A DNA stretch of 64,000 nucleotides from Thermodesulfovibrio sp. (GTDB lineage Bacteria; Nitrospirota; Thermodesulfovibrionia; Thermodesulfovibrionales; Thermodesulfovibrionaceae): positions 1 through 64,000 of the forward strand of contig DYFF01000003.1 in the NCBI GenBank assembly GCA_020725335.1. The letters run 5' to 3'. The position numbers and the translations under genes were made by a program. Each line of letters starts with the position of its first letter. Within the stretch, counting starts at the first letter, position 1. The notes below the pieces were generated by a model. It had not been told where the DNA came from. It ran no database searches and saw only the letters and a list, made by a program, of their open reading frames with translations. Below are positions 31,133 to 42,409 of the stretch, piece after piece.

Positions 31133-32656
31133 TTATTTCTCAATTATTTTTTTATATCTTAAATCTCTGAGAATAATTTTCCTGCTCTTTACAGCAATAA
31201 AGGAAAGAAATAACAGGAATAGCAAAATAAATACTCGAGCTATAATTTTTGTTGGCTCGTCGGCAAATATTATACTACTAAAATCCTTTATCACCCAAAA
31301 ATACAAAATTAATGACAAAAAGATCGGTGATACAAAAGCTATTATATAAACAAAAGCTTTTGGTAACTTAATTGAAGTATTCTGAATGAGTTCATTGTAA
31401 AAGTTGTTTATGCCAAATATCCATACAAATACAATTATCTCAATCAAACCAAATACAAGAAGCATGACACATCCTGCCCAGAAATCAACTTCATCTATAA
31501 AATTAGGCATAAAGGCAGAAAAGTGCGCTCCTATTATAACTAAAATCATTGATACACTAACAGCCTTTGAGTGTTCCCATTTCATTTCATCTTCAAATAG
31601 AGCAATTAATGGCTGAATTAGTGCTAAAGAAGAAGTAAGGGCAGCAAGAAAAAGCAAAAGGAACCATATAAAAGCAATAAGCCATCCCCATGGTAAGTTC
31701 ATGAGAACAGCAGGCATTGTCATAAATCCCAGCCTGAAGGTTCCTTCCTTTGCAAGTTCTGGAATTGCAATGGCTGAAAACATAGCAAAGGCAGCTGGTA
31801 TAGCAATAGAAGCACCTATTATGACCTCTATAAATTCATTAATACCCGCAGTCCATAATCCTGCTTTGACAACATCTTCCTTAGGTTTAACATAACTTGC
31901 ATAAACAGCTATGGCTCCCATACCTAAAGAAAGGGTAAAGAATATCTGCCCAGAGGCTTCAATCCAAACTTTTGGGTTTGAGATACCAGAAAAGTTTAGA
32001 TTATAAATAAACTTTAAGCCTTCAAGTCCTGACCAATCTTTTGTAGATAGAGATATAATACCGAGTAAAATACCGAAAATAATTATTGAAGGCATTCCAA
32101 TTTTTGCTGTAATTTCTATGCCTTTTACAATCCCCCTCTGTAGTATAAGCCAGTTTATAACTATTGTAATCAAAAGAAAAATATAAGCAATAATAGAAGG
32201 GGATGTATAGGCTCTGAAAAATTCCACATAGGGTTTTACTGCCTCCTGTGGATTTGTAGTAGAAATAGGTATAGGCATTTGTTTAAAAAGTGAAAGAAAG
32301 GCAAAACCCAGTGTCCATGATTCAATGTAAATATAATACATACATATTAAAACGGGTATTGCAACGCCTATGGAACCTAAAATTCTTGCCCAGTTACTGT
32401 GATTAAAGAAGAGACCTAAAATTCCTGTCATAGAACCATGTCCGTGTTTACCAGCAAATCTTCCAATAATCCATTCAATAATCATTAAGGGTAATCCCAT
32501 TAGCAGGAAAGCTATAAAATAGGGAACCATAAAGGCTCCTCCCCCATATAGAGCAGCCTTAGAGGGAAATCTTAAAATATTTCCAAGTCCTACAGCATTA
32601 CCTGCTGTGGCAAGAATAAGACCTAATCTTGATTTCCATTTCTCTCTATTTGCCAT
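31133..32656 (-). CDS. Na+-dependent neurotransmitter:sodium symporter (NSS/SNF) family transporter
   Basis: WKSRLGLILATAGNAVGLGNILRFPSKAALYGGGAFMVPYF; ~12 TM helices. Confidence 0.95.
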   Translation of the reverse strand: MANREKWKSRLGLILATAGNAVGLGNILRFPSKAALYGGGAFMVPYFIAFLLMGLPLMIIEWIIGRFAGKHGHGSMTGILGLFFNHSNWARILGSIGVAIPVLICMYYIYIESWTLGFAFLSLFKQMPIPISTTNPQEAVKPYVEFFRAYTSPSIIAYIFLLITIVINWLILQRGIVKGIEITAKIGMPSIIIFGILLGIISLSTKDWSGLEGLKFIYNLNFSGISNPKVWIEASGQIFFTLSLGMGAIAVYASYVKPKEDVVKAGLWTAGINEFIEVIIGASIAIPAAFAMFSAIAIPELAKEGTFRLGFMTMPAVLMNLPWGWLIAFIWFLLLFLAALTSSLALIQPLIALFEDEMKWEHSKAVSVSMILVIIGAHFSAFMPNFIDEVDFWAGCVMLLVFGLIEIIVFVWIFGINNFYNELIQNTSIKLPKAFVYIIAFVSPIFLSLILYFWVIKDFSSIIFADEPTKIIARVFILLFLLFLSFIAVKSRKIILRDLRYKKIIEK

Positions 32657-32718
32657 GTTATTTATTATAATCATTATTTTAGCTCAATAAAAGAGAATAT
32701 TTTAAGTTATAATAATTA

Positions 32719-33777
32719 ATGCAGTTTGAGGCAAAATGGATAGCCTGGGAAATAACAAGGAGATGCAATCTTAAATGCATTCATTGCAGGTCATCCTCAG
32801 AAGAGGTTGTAAGGGAACACCCAGATCCCACAAAGGAAGAGTGTTTTAGAATAATTGATGATATAACATCCTATGCCAAGCCTGTTATGGTTCTTACAGG
32901 TGGAGAACCACTCTTGAGAGAGGATTTTTTTGATATCGCAGATTATGGTCGCAGGAAAGGTTTAAGAGTATGTCTTGCTACTAATGGAACACTTGTTAAT
33001 GAAGAGATTTGTAAAGAACTCAAAAAAATAGATATAAAGATGGTATCTCTTAGCCTTGACGGGCCGAATGAAAAGATGCATGATGATTTTAGAAAACAAA
33101 AGGGAGCCTTTCAAGGAACAATAAACGCTGCTAAGTTGTTAGAACAATATGACATACCTTTTTTAATAAACTCTTCATTTACAAAGAGAAATCAAGAAAC
33201 AATTCCGCAAGTTTATAAATTAGCAAAGGAGCTTGGAGCAACTGCCTGGTATATGTTTATGATAGTACCAACAGGCAGAGCAGAAGAACTTCTAAATGAA
33301 TTAATAAGCCAAGAAGACTACGAAAAAATTCTTAACTGGCACTATGATATGGAAAAGGATGAAAAGGATATTCTTGTAAGACCTACCTGTGCACCACAGT
33401 ATTACAGAGTTATTTTTGAAAGGTCAAAAAAAGAGGGTGAAAAATTTGAAAGAAGGTCTCTTAAGTTTTCCACAGGTGGAGCTAAAGGCTGTGTAGCAGG
33501 CCAGCTTATATGCTTCATAAATGTGGATGGAGACGTGATGCCTTGTAGCTATTTCCCTTTACCTGCAGGGAATATAAAAAAACAGCCGTTTAAAGAAATA
33601 TGGGATAATTCAGAACTTTTCAATAATCTAAGGAACTTTTCTACCTATAAAGGACGTTGCGGAGTATGTGAATATGTAAATGTATGTGGAGGATGCAGAG
33701 CAAGAGCATATTGTTTAAGGGATGATTATATGGAAGAAGACCCTTACTGTAAATATGTACCGCGGAGAGCCAAATGA
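32719..33777 (+). CDS. Radical SAM/SPASM protein, AhbD/NirJ-like heme synthesis family
   Basis: [72 protein letters not shown]; upstream of hemE. Confidence 0.82.
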   Translation: MQFEAKWIAWEITRRCNLKCIHCRSSSEEVVREHPDPTKEECFRIIDDITSYAKPVMVLTGGEPLLREDFFDIADYGRRKGLRVCLATNGTLVNEEICKELKKIDIKMVSLSLDGPNEKMHDDFRKQKGAFQGTINAAKLLEQYDIPFLINSSFTKRNQETIPQVYKLAKELGATAWYMFMIVPTGRAEELLNELISQEDYEKILNWHYDMEKDEKDILVRPTCAPQYYRVIFERSKKEGEKFERRSLKFSTGGAKGCVAGQLICFINVDGDVMPCSYFPLPAGNIKKQPFKEIWDNSELFNNLRNFSTYKGRCGVCEYVNVCGGCRARAYCLRDDYMEEDPYCKYVPRRAK

Positions 33778-34790
33778 AAGATGTTTTCCTCAAGGCCTGC
33801 AAAGGCATTAGAAGTGAGTATACGCCTGTATGGTTTATGAGACAAGCAGGAAGATATATGCCTGAGTATCAGAAAATCAGGCAAAAATATGATTTTCTCA
33901 CCATGTGCAGAACGCCTGAGATAGCAGCAGAGGTGACATTACAACCTGTAAAAATATTAGAAGTTGATGCAGCAATTCTTTTTTCTGATATATTGATACC
34001 CCTTGAAGCTATGGGTATTGAAATAGAATTCTTAGAAGATAAAGGACCTAAGGTTTCGCCAACAATTAGAAAATCTGCTGATCTTGTCTTTTTAAGAGAA
34101 ATAGACCTTGAAAAAGTAAATTATGTTTTTAGTGCAATAAAACTTCTGGTTAAAGAACTTTCCGTACCTCTAATAGGTTTTGCAGCTTCACCCTTTACCC
34201 TCGCCACATATATTATTGAAGGAGGTTCAACAAAGGAGTTTGTAAATACCAAAAGATTTATGTTTTCAGAATCAGATTCTTTTCACAAATTGATGAGCCT
34301 GTTTACAGAGGCAACATTTAAGTACCTTGCTCAACAGATAAAAGCCGGGGTGCATGCGGTTCAGATTTTTGATACATGGGCTGGAATTTTATCTCCCTTT
34401 GATTATGAAATATTCGTAAAACCCTATGTTAAAGAGCTGATTAAAGGCATAAAAAATGTTCCAATTATTTATTTTTGTTCTAATACATCAGGGCTTGCCA
34501 ATCATTTAAAAGATATAAATGCCGATGTTTTAAGTATTGATTGGAGAATTGATATCAAAGATGCTACTTTGTTATTCAATAATCAACCTTTGCAGGGTAA
34601 TCTTGACCCTTTAACACTTCTTGGAACAGAAGAAGAGCTCTTTAAGAGAGCAAAGAAAATTTTAGTAGACGGAAATCTTGCAAAAGCTCATATTTTCAAT
34701 CTGGGACATGGCGTAAACATTAATACATCAGTTGACAGGCTAAAAAAATTAGTTGATTTTGTACATGAATTTAAAATTATGGAGGCTTAA
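33774..34790 (+). CDS. hemE: Uroporphyrinogen decarboxylase
   Basis: [48 protein letters not shown]. Confidence 0.97.
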   Translation: MKDVFLKACKGIRSEYTPVWFMRQAGRYMPEYQKIRQKYDFLTMCRTPEIAAEVTLQPVKILEVDAAILFSDILIPLEAMGIEIEFLEDKGPKVSPTIRKSADLVFLREIDLEKVNYVFSAIKLLVKELSVPLIGFAASPFTLATYIIEGGSTKEFVNTKRFMFSESDSFHKLMSLFTEATFKYLAQQIKAGVHAVQIFDTWAGILSPFDYEIFVKPYVKELIKGIKNVPIIYFCSNTSGLANHLKDINADVLSIDWRIDIKDATLLFNNQPLQGNLDPLTLLGTEEELFKRAKKILVDGNLAKAHIFNLGHGVNINTSVDRLKKLVDFVHEFKIMEA

Positions 34791-34792
34791 CA

Positions 34793-35440
34793 ATGCTTAA
34801 AATAGGGGTTTTAGCATCAGGAAGAGGGTCAAATTTTCAGGCAATTATTGATGAAATTGAAGCTGGTAGAATTCCCGCTAAAATAGAAATTCTTATTGTG
34901 GATAATTCTAATGCTTACGCAATTGAAAGAGCTAAAAAACATGGGATTCCTTATCAGTATATTAATCCAAAGGAATTTAAAACCAAGGAAGCTTTTTATG
35001 AAAAAATAAGAGATGAACTCCTTTCAAAACGAGTAGAACTTATTGTATTAGCTGGATTTATGAGAATAGTTAAAAAGCCTTTGCTTGATGCATTCCCTAA
35101 TAGAATCATGAATATCCACCCTGCCCTTCTTCCTTCTTTCCCTGGACTTCATGGACAAAAGCAGGCAGTTGACTATGGTGTTAGAATTAGCGGTTGTACA
35201 GTGCATTTTGTGGATGAAGGAGTTGATTCAGGTCCTATAATAATTCAGGCTGCTGTTGCTGTCCATCCTGATGATACTGAGGATAGTCTATCTGAAAGGA
35301 TTCTCAAACTGGAACATAAAATTTTTCCAGAAGCTATAAGACTTTTTGCAGAAGGAAGACTTGAAGTTCATGGTAGGAAAGTAAAGATTAAGGATTACCA
35401 ATTACCTACTATATTTTTTACTAATCCAGAGATCAGATAA
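34793..35440 (+). CDS. purN: Phosphoribosylglycinamide formyltransferase
   Basis: KIGVLASGRGSNFQAII, LAGFMRIV, NIHPALLPSFPGLHGQKQAVDYGVRISGCTVHFVDEGVDSGPII. Confidence 0.98.
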   Translation: MLKIGVLASGRGSNFQAIIDEIEAGRIPAKIEILIVDNSNAYAIERAKKHGIPYQYINPKEFKTKEAFYEKIRDELLSKRVELIVLAGFMRIVKKPLLDAFPNRIMNIHPALLPSFPGLHGQKQAVDYGVRISGCTVHFVDEGVDSGPIIIQAAVAVHPDDTEDSLSERILKLEHKIFPEAIRLFAEGRLEVHGRKVKIKDYQLPTIFFTNPEIR

Positions 35441-35952
35441 TGACAAAACCAAACATTAAAAAACAGACGGTTAGACCTACTCCTGCTATTGTGAGAAAAG
35501 CGATATTCGATATTATTAGAGATTTAGAAGGAAAAACTTTTATTGATATTTATGCTGGAAAAGGTTTTGTAGGAATTGAGGCTTTAAACAAAGGAGCTAA
35601 GGAAGTTATTTTCGTTGAAAGAGATCCTGTACTTTGTACTTTCATCAAAAATTCTTTACAGAAAAAGAATTTAATTGAAAGAGCAAAAGTTTATAACTTA
35701 GATGCTATTGTCTTTCTAAAAGATACAGAAGTTCAATATGATATAATTTTTGCCGATCCTCCTTATGAATCTGGTGAGCTTGAGAGAATATTCAACATAT
35801 TTGAGAAAAAAAATCTTTTAAAACAAGAAGGAGTTTTAATAATTCAACACTATAAAAATGAATCAATACGAGAAAAATTAAAAGACTTAAAGATTCAAAA
35901 ATGCTACAGATATGGAGATACTCTCTTAACAATCTATAGGAGGGAAAAATGA
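35440..35952 (+). CDS. rsmD: 16S rRNA (guanine966-N2)-methyltransferase RsmD
   Basis: RPTPAIVRKAIFDII, FIDIYAGKGFVGIEALNKGA, DIIFADPPYESG. Confidence 0.93.
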   Translation: MTKPNIKKQTVRPTPAIVRKAIFDIIRDLEGKTFIDIYAGKGFVGIEALNKGAKEVIFVERDPVLCTFIKNSLQKKNLIERAKVYNLDAIVFLKDTEVQYDIIFADPPYESGELERIFNIFEKKNLLKQEGVLIIQHYKNESIREKLKDLKIQKCYRYGDTLLTIYRREK

Positions 35953-36431
35953 AAATTGGAGTATATCCAGGGACATTTGATCCTATAACAAATGGTCATC
36001 TGGATGTGATTAAAAGAGCTTTAAAAATATTTGATCAGTTAATTGTAGCAGTAGCTATATCAAGTTATAAAAAATCTCCTATTTTTTCTATTGAAGAAAG
36101 ATTAAATTTTATAAGGGAATCTGTAGGAGAGCTGGAAAATTTAAAAATAGAAGCCTTTGATGGATTACTTGTTAAGTTTGTTAAACAAAAAGGTGCTGTG
36201 GCAATTATAAGAGGATTGAGAGCTGTATCTGATTATGAATTCGAGCTTCAGCTTGCCCACGCAAACAGAAGACTTTATAGAGATATTGAAACTGTTTTTC
36301 TAATGCCAAGTGAGGAATTCTCGTTTCTATCCTCAAGTCTTGTTAAAGAGATTGTATACTTTGGAGGCTCTGTAAAAAGTCTGGTTCCTCCTGTTGTGGA
36401 AAAAGCTCTGAGACAGAAATTTCAGAAATAA
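35949..36431 (+). CDS. coaD: Phosphopantetheine adenylyltransferase
   Basis: [54 protein letters not shown]. Confidence 0.98.
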   Translation: MKIGVYPGTFDPITNGHLDVIKRALKIFDQLIVAVAISSYKKSPIFSIEERLNFIRESVGELENLKIEAFDGLLVKFVKQKGAVAIIRGLRAVSDYEFELQLAHANRRLYRDIETVFLMPSEEFSFLSSSLVKEIVYFGGSVKSLVPPVVEKALRQKFQK

Positions 36432-36867
36432 CCCTTAGAAGGAAATTTTTAGCATGAGTTATTCCTCCATCAAGATAAATTGCTCCTATCAATGCTTCTA
36501 AAGCATCAGCAAGAATGGATTCTTTATTCTCTCCTCCACTTAACCTTTCTCCTTTACCAAGTAATATAAACTTACCAAGAAAAATCTTTCTTGATAGGAT
36601 GGAGAGAAACTTCTTGCTTATGAGAAAGGCTCTTATTTTGGACATTTCTGCCTCATTTAATTCAGGTTTAATATTGTAAAGGTAATCGGATATTACAAAA
36701 CCAAGCACTATATCACCCAGAAACTCAAATCGTTCATTAGAGATTAAGTAATTTTCATTGGCATAGGAACTATGAGTTAATGCCTGAGTCAGAAGGTATG
36801 GTTTACTGAATTTATATCCTATTATATTTTCAACTTCCTGAAAATTTTCTGAATATAAGGGAAGCAT
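36343..36867 (-). CDS. rnc: Ribonuclease III, catalytic domain only (no dsRBD)
   Basis: [50 protein letters not shown]; stops ~29 aa after the LDGG motif, inside coaD antisense; ATG 36867 preferred over TTG 36885. Confidence 0.88.
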   Translation of the reverse strand: MLPLYSENFQEVENIIGYKFSKPYLLTQALTHSSYANENYLISNERFEFLGDIVLGFVISDYLYNIKPELNEAEMSKIRAFLISKKFLSILSRKIFLGKFILLGKGERLSGGENKESILADALEALIGAIYLDGGITHAKNFLLRVISEISVSELFPQQEEPDFLQSLQSIQSL

Positions 36868-38077
36868 TGGTTCCGCCAAAACCAAAGGAGTTTGTCATAG
36901 CATAATTTATTTCTTTTTTTCTCATTTTATATGGCACATAATCGAGGTCACATTCAGGGTCTGGATTATCAAGATTTATTGTAGGAGGAACAACATTTTC
37001 ATAGATACTCAAAATTGTAAAAATAGCTTCTACTCCGCCCGCCGCACCAAGGAGATGGCCAGTCATAGATTTAGTTGAAGTTACACACAGTTTATATGCA
37101 TGTTCTCCAAAAACTGTTTTTATAGCTTGAGTTTCAAGTTCATCTCCTTGTTTTGTTGCAGTGCCATGAGCATTGATGTAGTCAACCTCCTTAGGATCAA
37201 TTCCTGCATCATTTAGAGCCATCTTCATACATCTCGCACCGCCTTCACCCTCACGTGCAGGTGCTGTTATGTGATAAGCATCGGAACTCATTCCATATCC
37301 TATAAGTTCTGCATAAATTTTAGCTCCGCGATTAAGAGCGTGTTCCAATTCTTCAAGGATTATTATCCCTGCTCCTTCACCCATTACAAAACCATCTCTG
37401 TCAACATCAAAAGGTCTGCTTGCTTTTTCAGGTTCATCGTTTCGAGTAGAAAGAGCTCGCATAACTGAAAATCCAGCAACTGCCATAGGTGTAATAACTG
37501 CTTCTGCTCCTCCTGCAATAATTATATCTGCATCTCCGTACTCAATCATTCTGAAAGCTTCACCAATTGCATGATTTCCAGATGCACAGGCTGTAGTAAC
37601 TGCTAAATTAGGTCCTTTAAGTCCATATTTTATTGAGACCTGACCTGCAGCAAGATTAATTATTACCATTGGTATAAAAAAAGGACTTACTCTTTTCCAA
37701 CCTTTTTCAAGTGCCAATTTGTGATAATATTCAATAGCTGGCAGTCCACCCATCCCAGAACCTATAACTACACCTATTTTTTCTGGATTCTCCTTATCAA
37801 TTCTTAATCCTGAATCTTCAAGTGCCATCTGGGTAGCAGCAATGGCAAAATGGATAAATCTATCCATCTTTTTTACTTCTTTTGGTTCAATATAGTTAGT
37901 CGGCTCAAAACCCTTAACTTCAGCAGCTATTTTTACAGGATAAGTGTCAGTATCAAATTGAGTAATATAGCCTACTCCTGATTTACCTTCAAGAATTGCC
38001 TGCCATGAGGATTTAACATCAAGACCGAGCGGGGTCACAGCCCCCAACCCGGTAATAACAACTCTTCTTTTAGACAT
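36830..38077 (-). CDS. fabF: 3-oxoacyl-ACP synthase II
   Basis: [83 protein letters not shown]. Confidence 0.98.
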   Translation of the reverse strand: MSKRRVVITGLGAVTPLGLDVKSSWQAILEGKSGVGYITQFDTDTYPVKIAAEVKGFEPTNYIEPKEVKKMDRFIHFAIAATQMALEDSGLRIDKENPEKIGVVIGSGMGGLPAIEYYHKLALEKGWKRVSPFFIPMVIINLAAGQVSIKYGLKGPNLAVTTACASGNHAIGEAFRMIEYGDADIIIAGGAEAVITPMAVAGFSVMRALSTRNDEPEKASRPFDVDRDGFVMGEGAGIIILEELEHALNRGAKIYAELIGYGMSSDAYHITAPAREGEGGARCMKMALNDAGIDPKEVDYINAHGTATKQGDELETQAIKTVFGEHAYKLCVTSTKSMTGHLLGAAGGVEAIFTILSIYENVVPPTINLDNPDPECDLDYVPYKMRKKEINYAMTNSFGFGGTNASLIFRKFSGS

Positions 38078-38083
38078 ATTTAA

Positions 38084-38320
38084 TTATGCCTGGCCTGTTT
38101 TATTCTTAATGTAGTCGATAGCATCTTTTACTTTGCTGATTTTCTCAGCATCTTCATCTGGGATTTCGATACCGAAAGCTTCTTCAAAAGCCATGACAAG
38201 TTCTACAGTATCAAGAGAGTCTGCTCCGAGATCCTCAACGAATGAAGACTCTGGCGTTACTTGTGAAGGATCAACTCCAAGCTGCTTTGATATAATTTCT
38301 TTTACTTTTTCTTCTACCAT
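38084..38320 (-). CDS. acpP: Acyl carrier protein
   Basis: [34 protein letters not shown]. Confidence 0.98.
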   Translation of the reverse strand: MVEEKVKEIISKQLGVDPSQVTPESSFVEDLGADSLDTVELVMAFEEAFGIEIPDEDAEKISKVKDAIDYIKNKTGQA

Positions 38321-38345
38321 TACTTACCTCCTTTGTTTTCGTTTT

Positions 38346-39083
38346 TTACATGTACATTCCGCCATTTACATGAATAACCTGACCGGTTATGTATCCGGAT
38401 TCTGGTAATGCTAAGAATATTATAGCATTTGCTACATCCTGAGTTGTTCCAAATCTTGAAAGAGGGATCATTCTTAACATCTCTTCCTTTACTTTATCGG
38501 GCAATTTGTCTGTCATAGCTGTCTGAATAAATCCTGGAGCTACTGCATTCACTGTTATGCCACGAGATGCATATTCCTTTGCAATAGTTTTTGTCATTGC
38601 TACAAGTCCTGCCTTTGAAGCAGAATAATTTACCTGGCCAGCATTTCCTATAAAAGCTACAACAGAGGCAATATTTATTATTCTACCATATTTTATTTTT
38701 GACATGACCTTTACTGCCTCACGAGAACACAAAAATGCGCCTTTAAGATTAATATTCAATACTGCATCCCATTCTTCATCTTTCATTCTTATAAGAAGAT
38801 TATCTCTTGTTATTCCCGCATTATTTACAAGTATTTCCACTTTTTCGAATTTTTTCACAGCTTCTTCAAATAGAACCTTAACATCTTCAGGCTTTGAAAC
38901 ATCTGCTTTAACTCCAAGGGATGCGACTCCAAATTGTTCTTTTATTTCCTCTGCAGACTCTTTAGCAATGCTCTCATCTATATCAACTATAACTACATTA
39001 ACTCCTCTTTTGGCAAACTCTTCTGCGGTAGTTCTACCTATTCCTCTTGCTGAACCAGTAATGATTGCTGTCTGCCCTTTCAT
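38346..39083 (-). CDS. fabG: 3-oxoacyl-ACP reductase
   Basis: ITGSARGIGR, NNAGITRDNLLIRMKDEEWD, NIASVVAFIGNAGQVNYSASKAG, GYITGQVIHVNGGMYM. Confidence 0.97.
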   Translation of the reverse strand: MKGQTAIITGSARGIGRTTAEEFAKRGVNVVIVDIDESIAKESAEEIKEQFGVASLGVKADVSKPEDVKVLFEEAVKKFEKVEILVNNAGITRDNLLIRMKDEEWDAVLNINLKGAFLCSREAVKVMSKIKYGRIINIASVVAFIGNAGQVNYSASKAGLVAMTKTIAKEYASRGITVNAVAPGFIQTAMTDKLPDKVKEEMLRMIPLSRFGTTQDVANAIIFLALPESGYITGQVIHVNGGMYM

Positions 39084-39234
39084 ATATAAATCCTCCTGTT
39101 TTTAAAACTCTGAAAATCAAATTATAAAAAAATTTTATTGAAAAATTCCACTTTTCTTATTTCAACAAAAATATTATGACTTTTAATAATAAATCATTTG
39201 AAAAATAAAGGGTTGATATGGTATTCTTTAACTT

Positions 39235-41979
39235 ATGTCAAAGGATTATAAGGAAACTTTAAATCTGCCTCAGACAAATTTCCCTATGAAAGCTAATCTT
39301 GCAGAAAAAGAGCCTCAGATACTTAAATTTTGGCAGGATAATAAAATTTATGAAAACCTTCAGTCTAAAAATCAAAGAGATAGCAAGGGGCAGTTTATCC
39401 TTCACGATGGTCCTCCCTATGCAAATGGCCATATTCATATTGGCCATGCTCTAAATAAAATACTCAAAGATATAATTGTTAAATATCATTCCATGATTGG
39501 TCAATACAGCCCCTTTGTTCCAGGCTGGGACTGTCACGGACTTCCCATTGAACTTCAAGTAGATAAATCTTTGGGTAAAGATAAGGAGAATGTTGATATT
39601 TTTAAAAAAAGGAAGCTGTGCAGAGAATATGCTGAAAAGTTCATAAATATACAGAGAGATGAATTTATCCGCCTCGGCGTTTTTGGCTACTGGGATAGTC
39701 CTTACATTACTATGTCCAATGAGTATGAGGCAACAATTGTAAGAGAATTTCTTAGCTTTGTCAAAAATGGCTATGTATATAGAGGTAAAAAACCTGTTTA
39801 CTGGTGTCCTTCTTGCATAACTGCTCTTGCTGATGCAGAGGTTGAATATGCAGAGAAAGAGTCACCTTCTATATTCGTTGCCTTCGAAGTAATTGATAGA
39901 GACAAATTACCAGTTAAAGATGAACCCCTCTACATTGTTATATGGACAACAACTCCCTGGACATTGCCTGCTAATTTAGCCTTAGCAGTTCATCCTGAAC
40001 TTGATTATGTAGGATTAAAAAGCTCAAAGGGTGTGATTATTGTTGTAAAAGAAGCAATTGAAAATCTGAAGGATAAAATAGATATTGACGAAAATCCAAT
40101 TTTTGTAATAAAAGGTTCTACTCTTGAAGGCGTCAAAGCAAAACATCCCTTTATTGATAGAACTTCAAAAGTTCTAACAGCAGACTTTGTGGAAACTGGG
40201 GAAGGTTCTGGTGTAGTTCACATAGCACCTGGACACGGTATGGAAGACTATGAACTTGGACTTAAGCATGGACTTGAAATTTATGCTCCTGTAGATGACA
40301 GAGGAAGATTTACTAATGAGGTTTCCTATTTTGCCAAGCAGAATGTTTTTTATGCAAACAAAGAGATTATTGAACTTCTTAAAGAAAAAGGGTTACTTCT
40401 CTGGGAAGGGAAAATAACACATTCCTATCCTCATTGCTGGAGATGCAAAAAACCTATAATTTTCAGGGCAACAACCCAGTGGTTTATATCAATGAGGCAC
40501 GATAATCTCAGAGAGAGAGCTTTAGAAGAAATAGATAGAGTTAGATGGATTCCCTCGTGGGGAAGAGAAAGAATATACTCAATGGTGGAAAGAAGACCAG
40601 ACTGGTGTTTATCTCGTCAGCGTAGTTGGGGTGTCCCTATAACTCTTTTTGTATGCAAAAACTGCGAATATGTGATAAAAGAAGAAAAGCTTTTTGAAAA
40701 AGTAATAGAACTTGTTCAAAAAGAAGGCTCTGATGTATGGTTTAAACTTAATCTCGAAGAAATTCTTCCAGACTATTCATGCCCTAAATGTGGTTCGAAG
40801 GAATTTCAGAAAGAGAGAGATATTCTTGATGTATGGTTTGACTCAGGTGTTAGCCATGCCGCAGTTCTTGAGAGAGACCCGAGACTCAGTTGGCCTGCTG
40901 ATATGTATCTTGAAGGTAGTGACCAGCACAGAGGTTGGTTCCAGAGTTCTCTGATCGCCTCACTGGGTAATAAAGGAAAAGCCCCCTATAAAATTGTTCT
41001 TACTCATGGTTTTACAGTAGATGGGCAAGGAAGAAAGATGTCTAAATCTCTCGGAAATGTTATTGCACCACAGGAGATTATTAAGGTTAATGGTGCAGAT
41101 ATTGTAAGATTGTGGGTGTCTGCAGAGGACTACAGAGATGATATAAAACTTTCAAAGGAAATATTATCAAGGCTTACTGAAGCTTACAGAAAAATTAGAA
41201 ACACCCTTCGTTATCTATTAGGAAATATCTATGACTATGACGGTAAAGATTATTCAAATTATCTTCTTGAGATAGATAGATGGGCAATGCTTAAGCTTCA
41301 AAAATTGATAAAGAAAGTTAGGAAAGCTTATGAGGAATTCGAGTTTCATCAGGTATTTCACGCAGTACATAACTTCTGCGTTACAGACATGAGCGCCTTT
41401 TATCTTGACATATTAAAAGACAGGCTTTATACGTTCAAAAAAGATAGCCCTGAAAGAAAAGCAGCTCAGTGGGTTTTATATAATATTGCAGATTCCCTTA
41501 TAAAGCTTATTGCTCCTATACTTTCATTTACTGCAGAAGAGGCATGGATGCATTTACCTCTAAAGAATTCTGAGAGTGTTTTCCATTCCCTACTGCCAGA
41601 AGTTAATCAAAAATATATTGATGAAGAACTTGAAAGTAAATGGGAAAAATTAATTGAAATAAGAGATGAGGTAAATAAAGCCTTAGAAATAAAAAGGCAA
41701 GAAAAATTTATAGGAAATTCCCTTGAAGCTAAGGTTATTCTTAATGTTAATGAAGCTTTAAAAAGTTTTCTTAACCCCTATTTAGATTTTCTTCCAACGC
41801 TATTTATTGTCTCTCAGGTAGAAGTAAACAGCTTGGATTCTAAAGAAGAAGGGTTTACTGTTGTTATTGAAAAGGCAGAAGGAGAAAAATGTCAAAGATG
41901 TTGGAATTATTCGCCAATGGTTGGAAAACTTTCAGTGAAGGATTTATGCCCAAGATGCTATCATGCCCTCGAATCTTAA
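39235..41979 (+). CDS. ileS: Isoleucyl-tRNA synthetase
   Basis: LHDGPPYANGHIHIGHALNKILKDI, GWDCHGLPIE, DGQGRKMSKSLGNV, C-terminal CQRCWNYSP zinc motif. Confidence 0.99.
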   Translation: MSKDYKETLNLPQTNFPMKANLAEKEPQILKFWQDNKIYENLQSKNQRDSKGQFILHDGPPYANGHIHIGHALNKILKDIIVKYHSMIGQYSPFVPGWDCHGLPIELQVDKSLGKDKENVDIFKKRKLCREYAEKFINIQRDEFIRLGVFGYWDSPYITMSNEYEATIVREFLSFVKNGYVYRGKKPVYWCPSCITALADAEVEYAEKESPSIFVAFEVIDRDKLPVKDEPLYIVIWTTTPWTLPANLALAVHPELDYVGLKSSKGVIIVVKEAIENLKDKIDIDENPIFVIKGSTLEGVKAKHPFIDRTSKVLTADFVETGEGSGVVHIAPGHGMEDYELGLKHGLEIYAPVDDRGRFTNEVSYFAKQNVFYANKEIIELLKEKGLLLWEGKITHSYPHCWRCKKPIIFRATTQWFISMRHDNLRERALEEIDRVRWIPSWGRERIYSMVERRPDWCLSRQRSWGVPITLFVCKNCEYVIKEEKLFEKVIELVQKEGSDVWFKLNLEEILPDYSCPKCGSKEFQKERDILDVWFDSGVSHAAVLERDPRLSWPADMYLEGSDQHRGWFQSSLIASLGNKGKAPYKIVLTHGFTVDGQGRKMSKSLGNVIAPQEIIKVNGADIVRLWVSAEDYRDDIKLSKEILSRLTEAYRKIRNTLRYLLGNIYDYDGKDYSNYLLEIDRWAMLKLQKLIKKVRKAYEEFEFHQVFHAVHNFCVTDMSAFYLDILKDRLYTFKKDSPERKAAQWVLYNIADSLIKLIAPILSFTAEEAWMHLPLKNSESVFHSLLPEVNQKYIDEELESKWEKLIEIRDEVNKALEIKRQEKFIGNSLEAKVILNVNEALKSFLNPYLDFLPTLFIVSQVEVNSLDSKEEGFTVVIEKAEGEKCQRCWNYSPMVGKLSVKDLCPRCYHALES

Positions 41980-42409
41980 AAAAACCGCATTTTTTCTAAT
42001 TTTTTTTATTTTTATAGTAGACCAGTTTACAAAATATTTAGCCCTCAAGTTTCTATGGCCAGATAAGGTAATCAAAGTGTTACCTTTTTTTAATCTTGTC
42101 TACGTAGAAAATACAGGAACTGCCTTCGGAATGTTTAAATCTTTAGGCTCTGCATTTTTCATAATATTAGCAATTATTACTACACTTTTTCTGGTTTATC
42201 TTCTGGTCAAAGATTCAACAAACTGGCTTGTTTACTCTTTGATAATATCTGGAGCAGTGGGGAATATCACAGATAGATTAATCTATGGATATGTAATAGA
42301 TTTTATTGATTTGCACATCGGAGGATTTCATTGGCCTGCTTTTAATGTAGCTGATTCTGCAATAAGCATTGGTATTGTTCTTTTTCTTTATAAAAGTTTC
42401 AAAAAATGA
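41963..42409 (+). CDS. lspA: Lipoprotein signal peptidase
   Basis: VDQFTKYLAL, NLVYVENTGTAFGMF, GNITDRLIYGYVIDFIDLHIGGFHWPAFNVADSAISIG. Confidence 0.98.
   Translation: MPSNLKKTAFFLIFFIFIVDQFTKYLALKFLWPDKVIKVLPFFNLVYVENTGTAFGMFKSLGSAFFIILAIITTLFLVYLLVKDSTNWLVYSLIISGAVGNITDRLIYGYVIDFIDLHIGGFHWPAFNVADSAISIGIVLFLYKSFKK

Noticed and set aside
38133-38408. 91-aa and other antisense ORFs (also 2173-2385, 3213-3560, 38704-39105, 47088-47369)
   Set aside because: Fully antisense to well-supported conserved genes, with no family similarity
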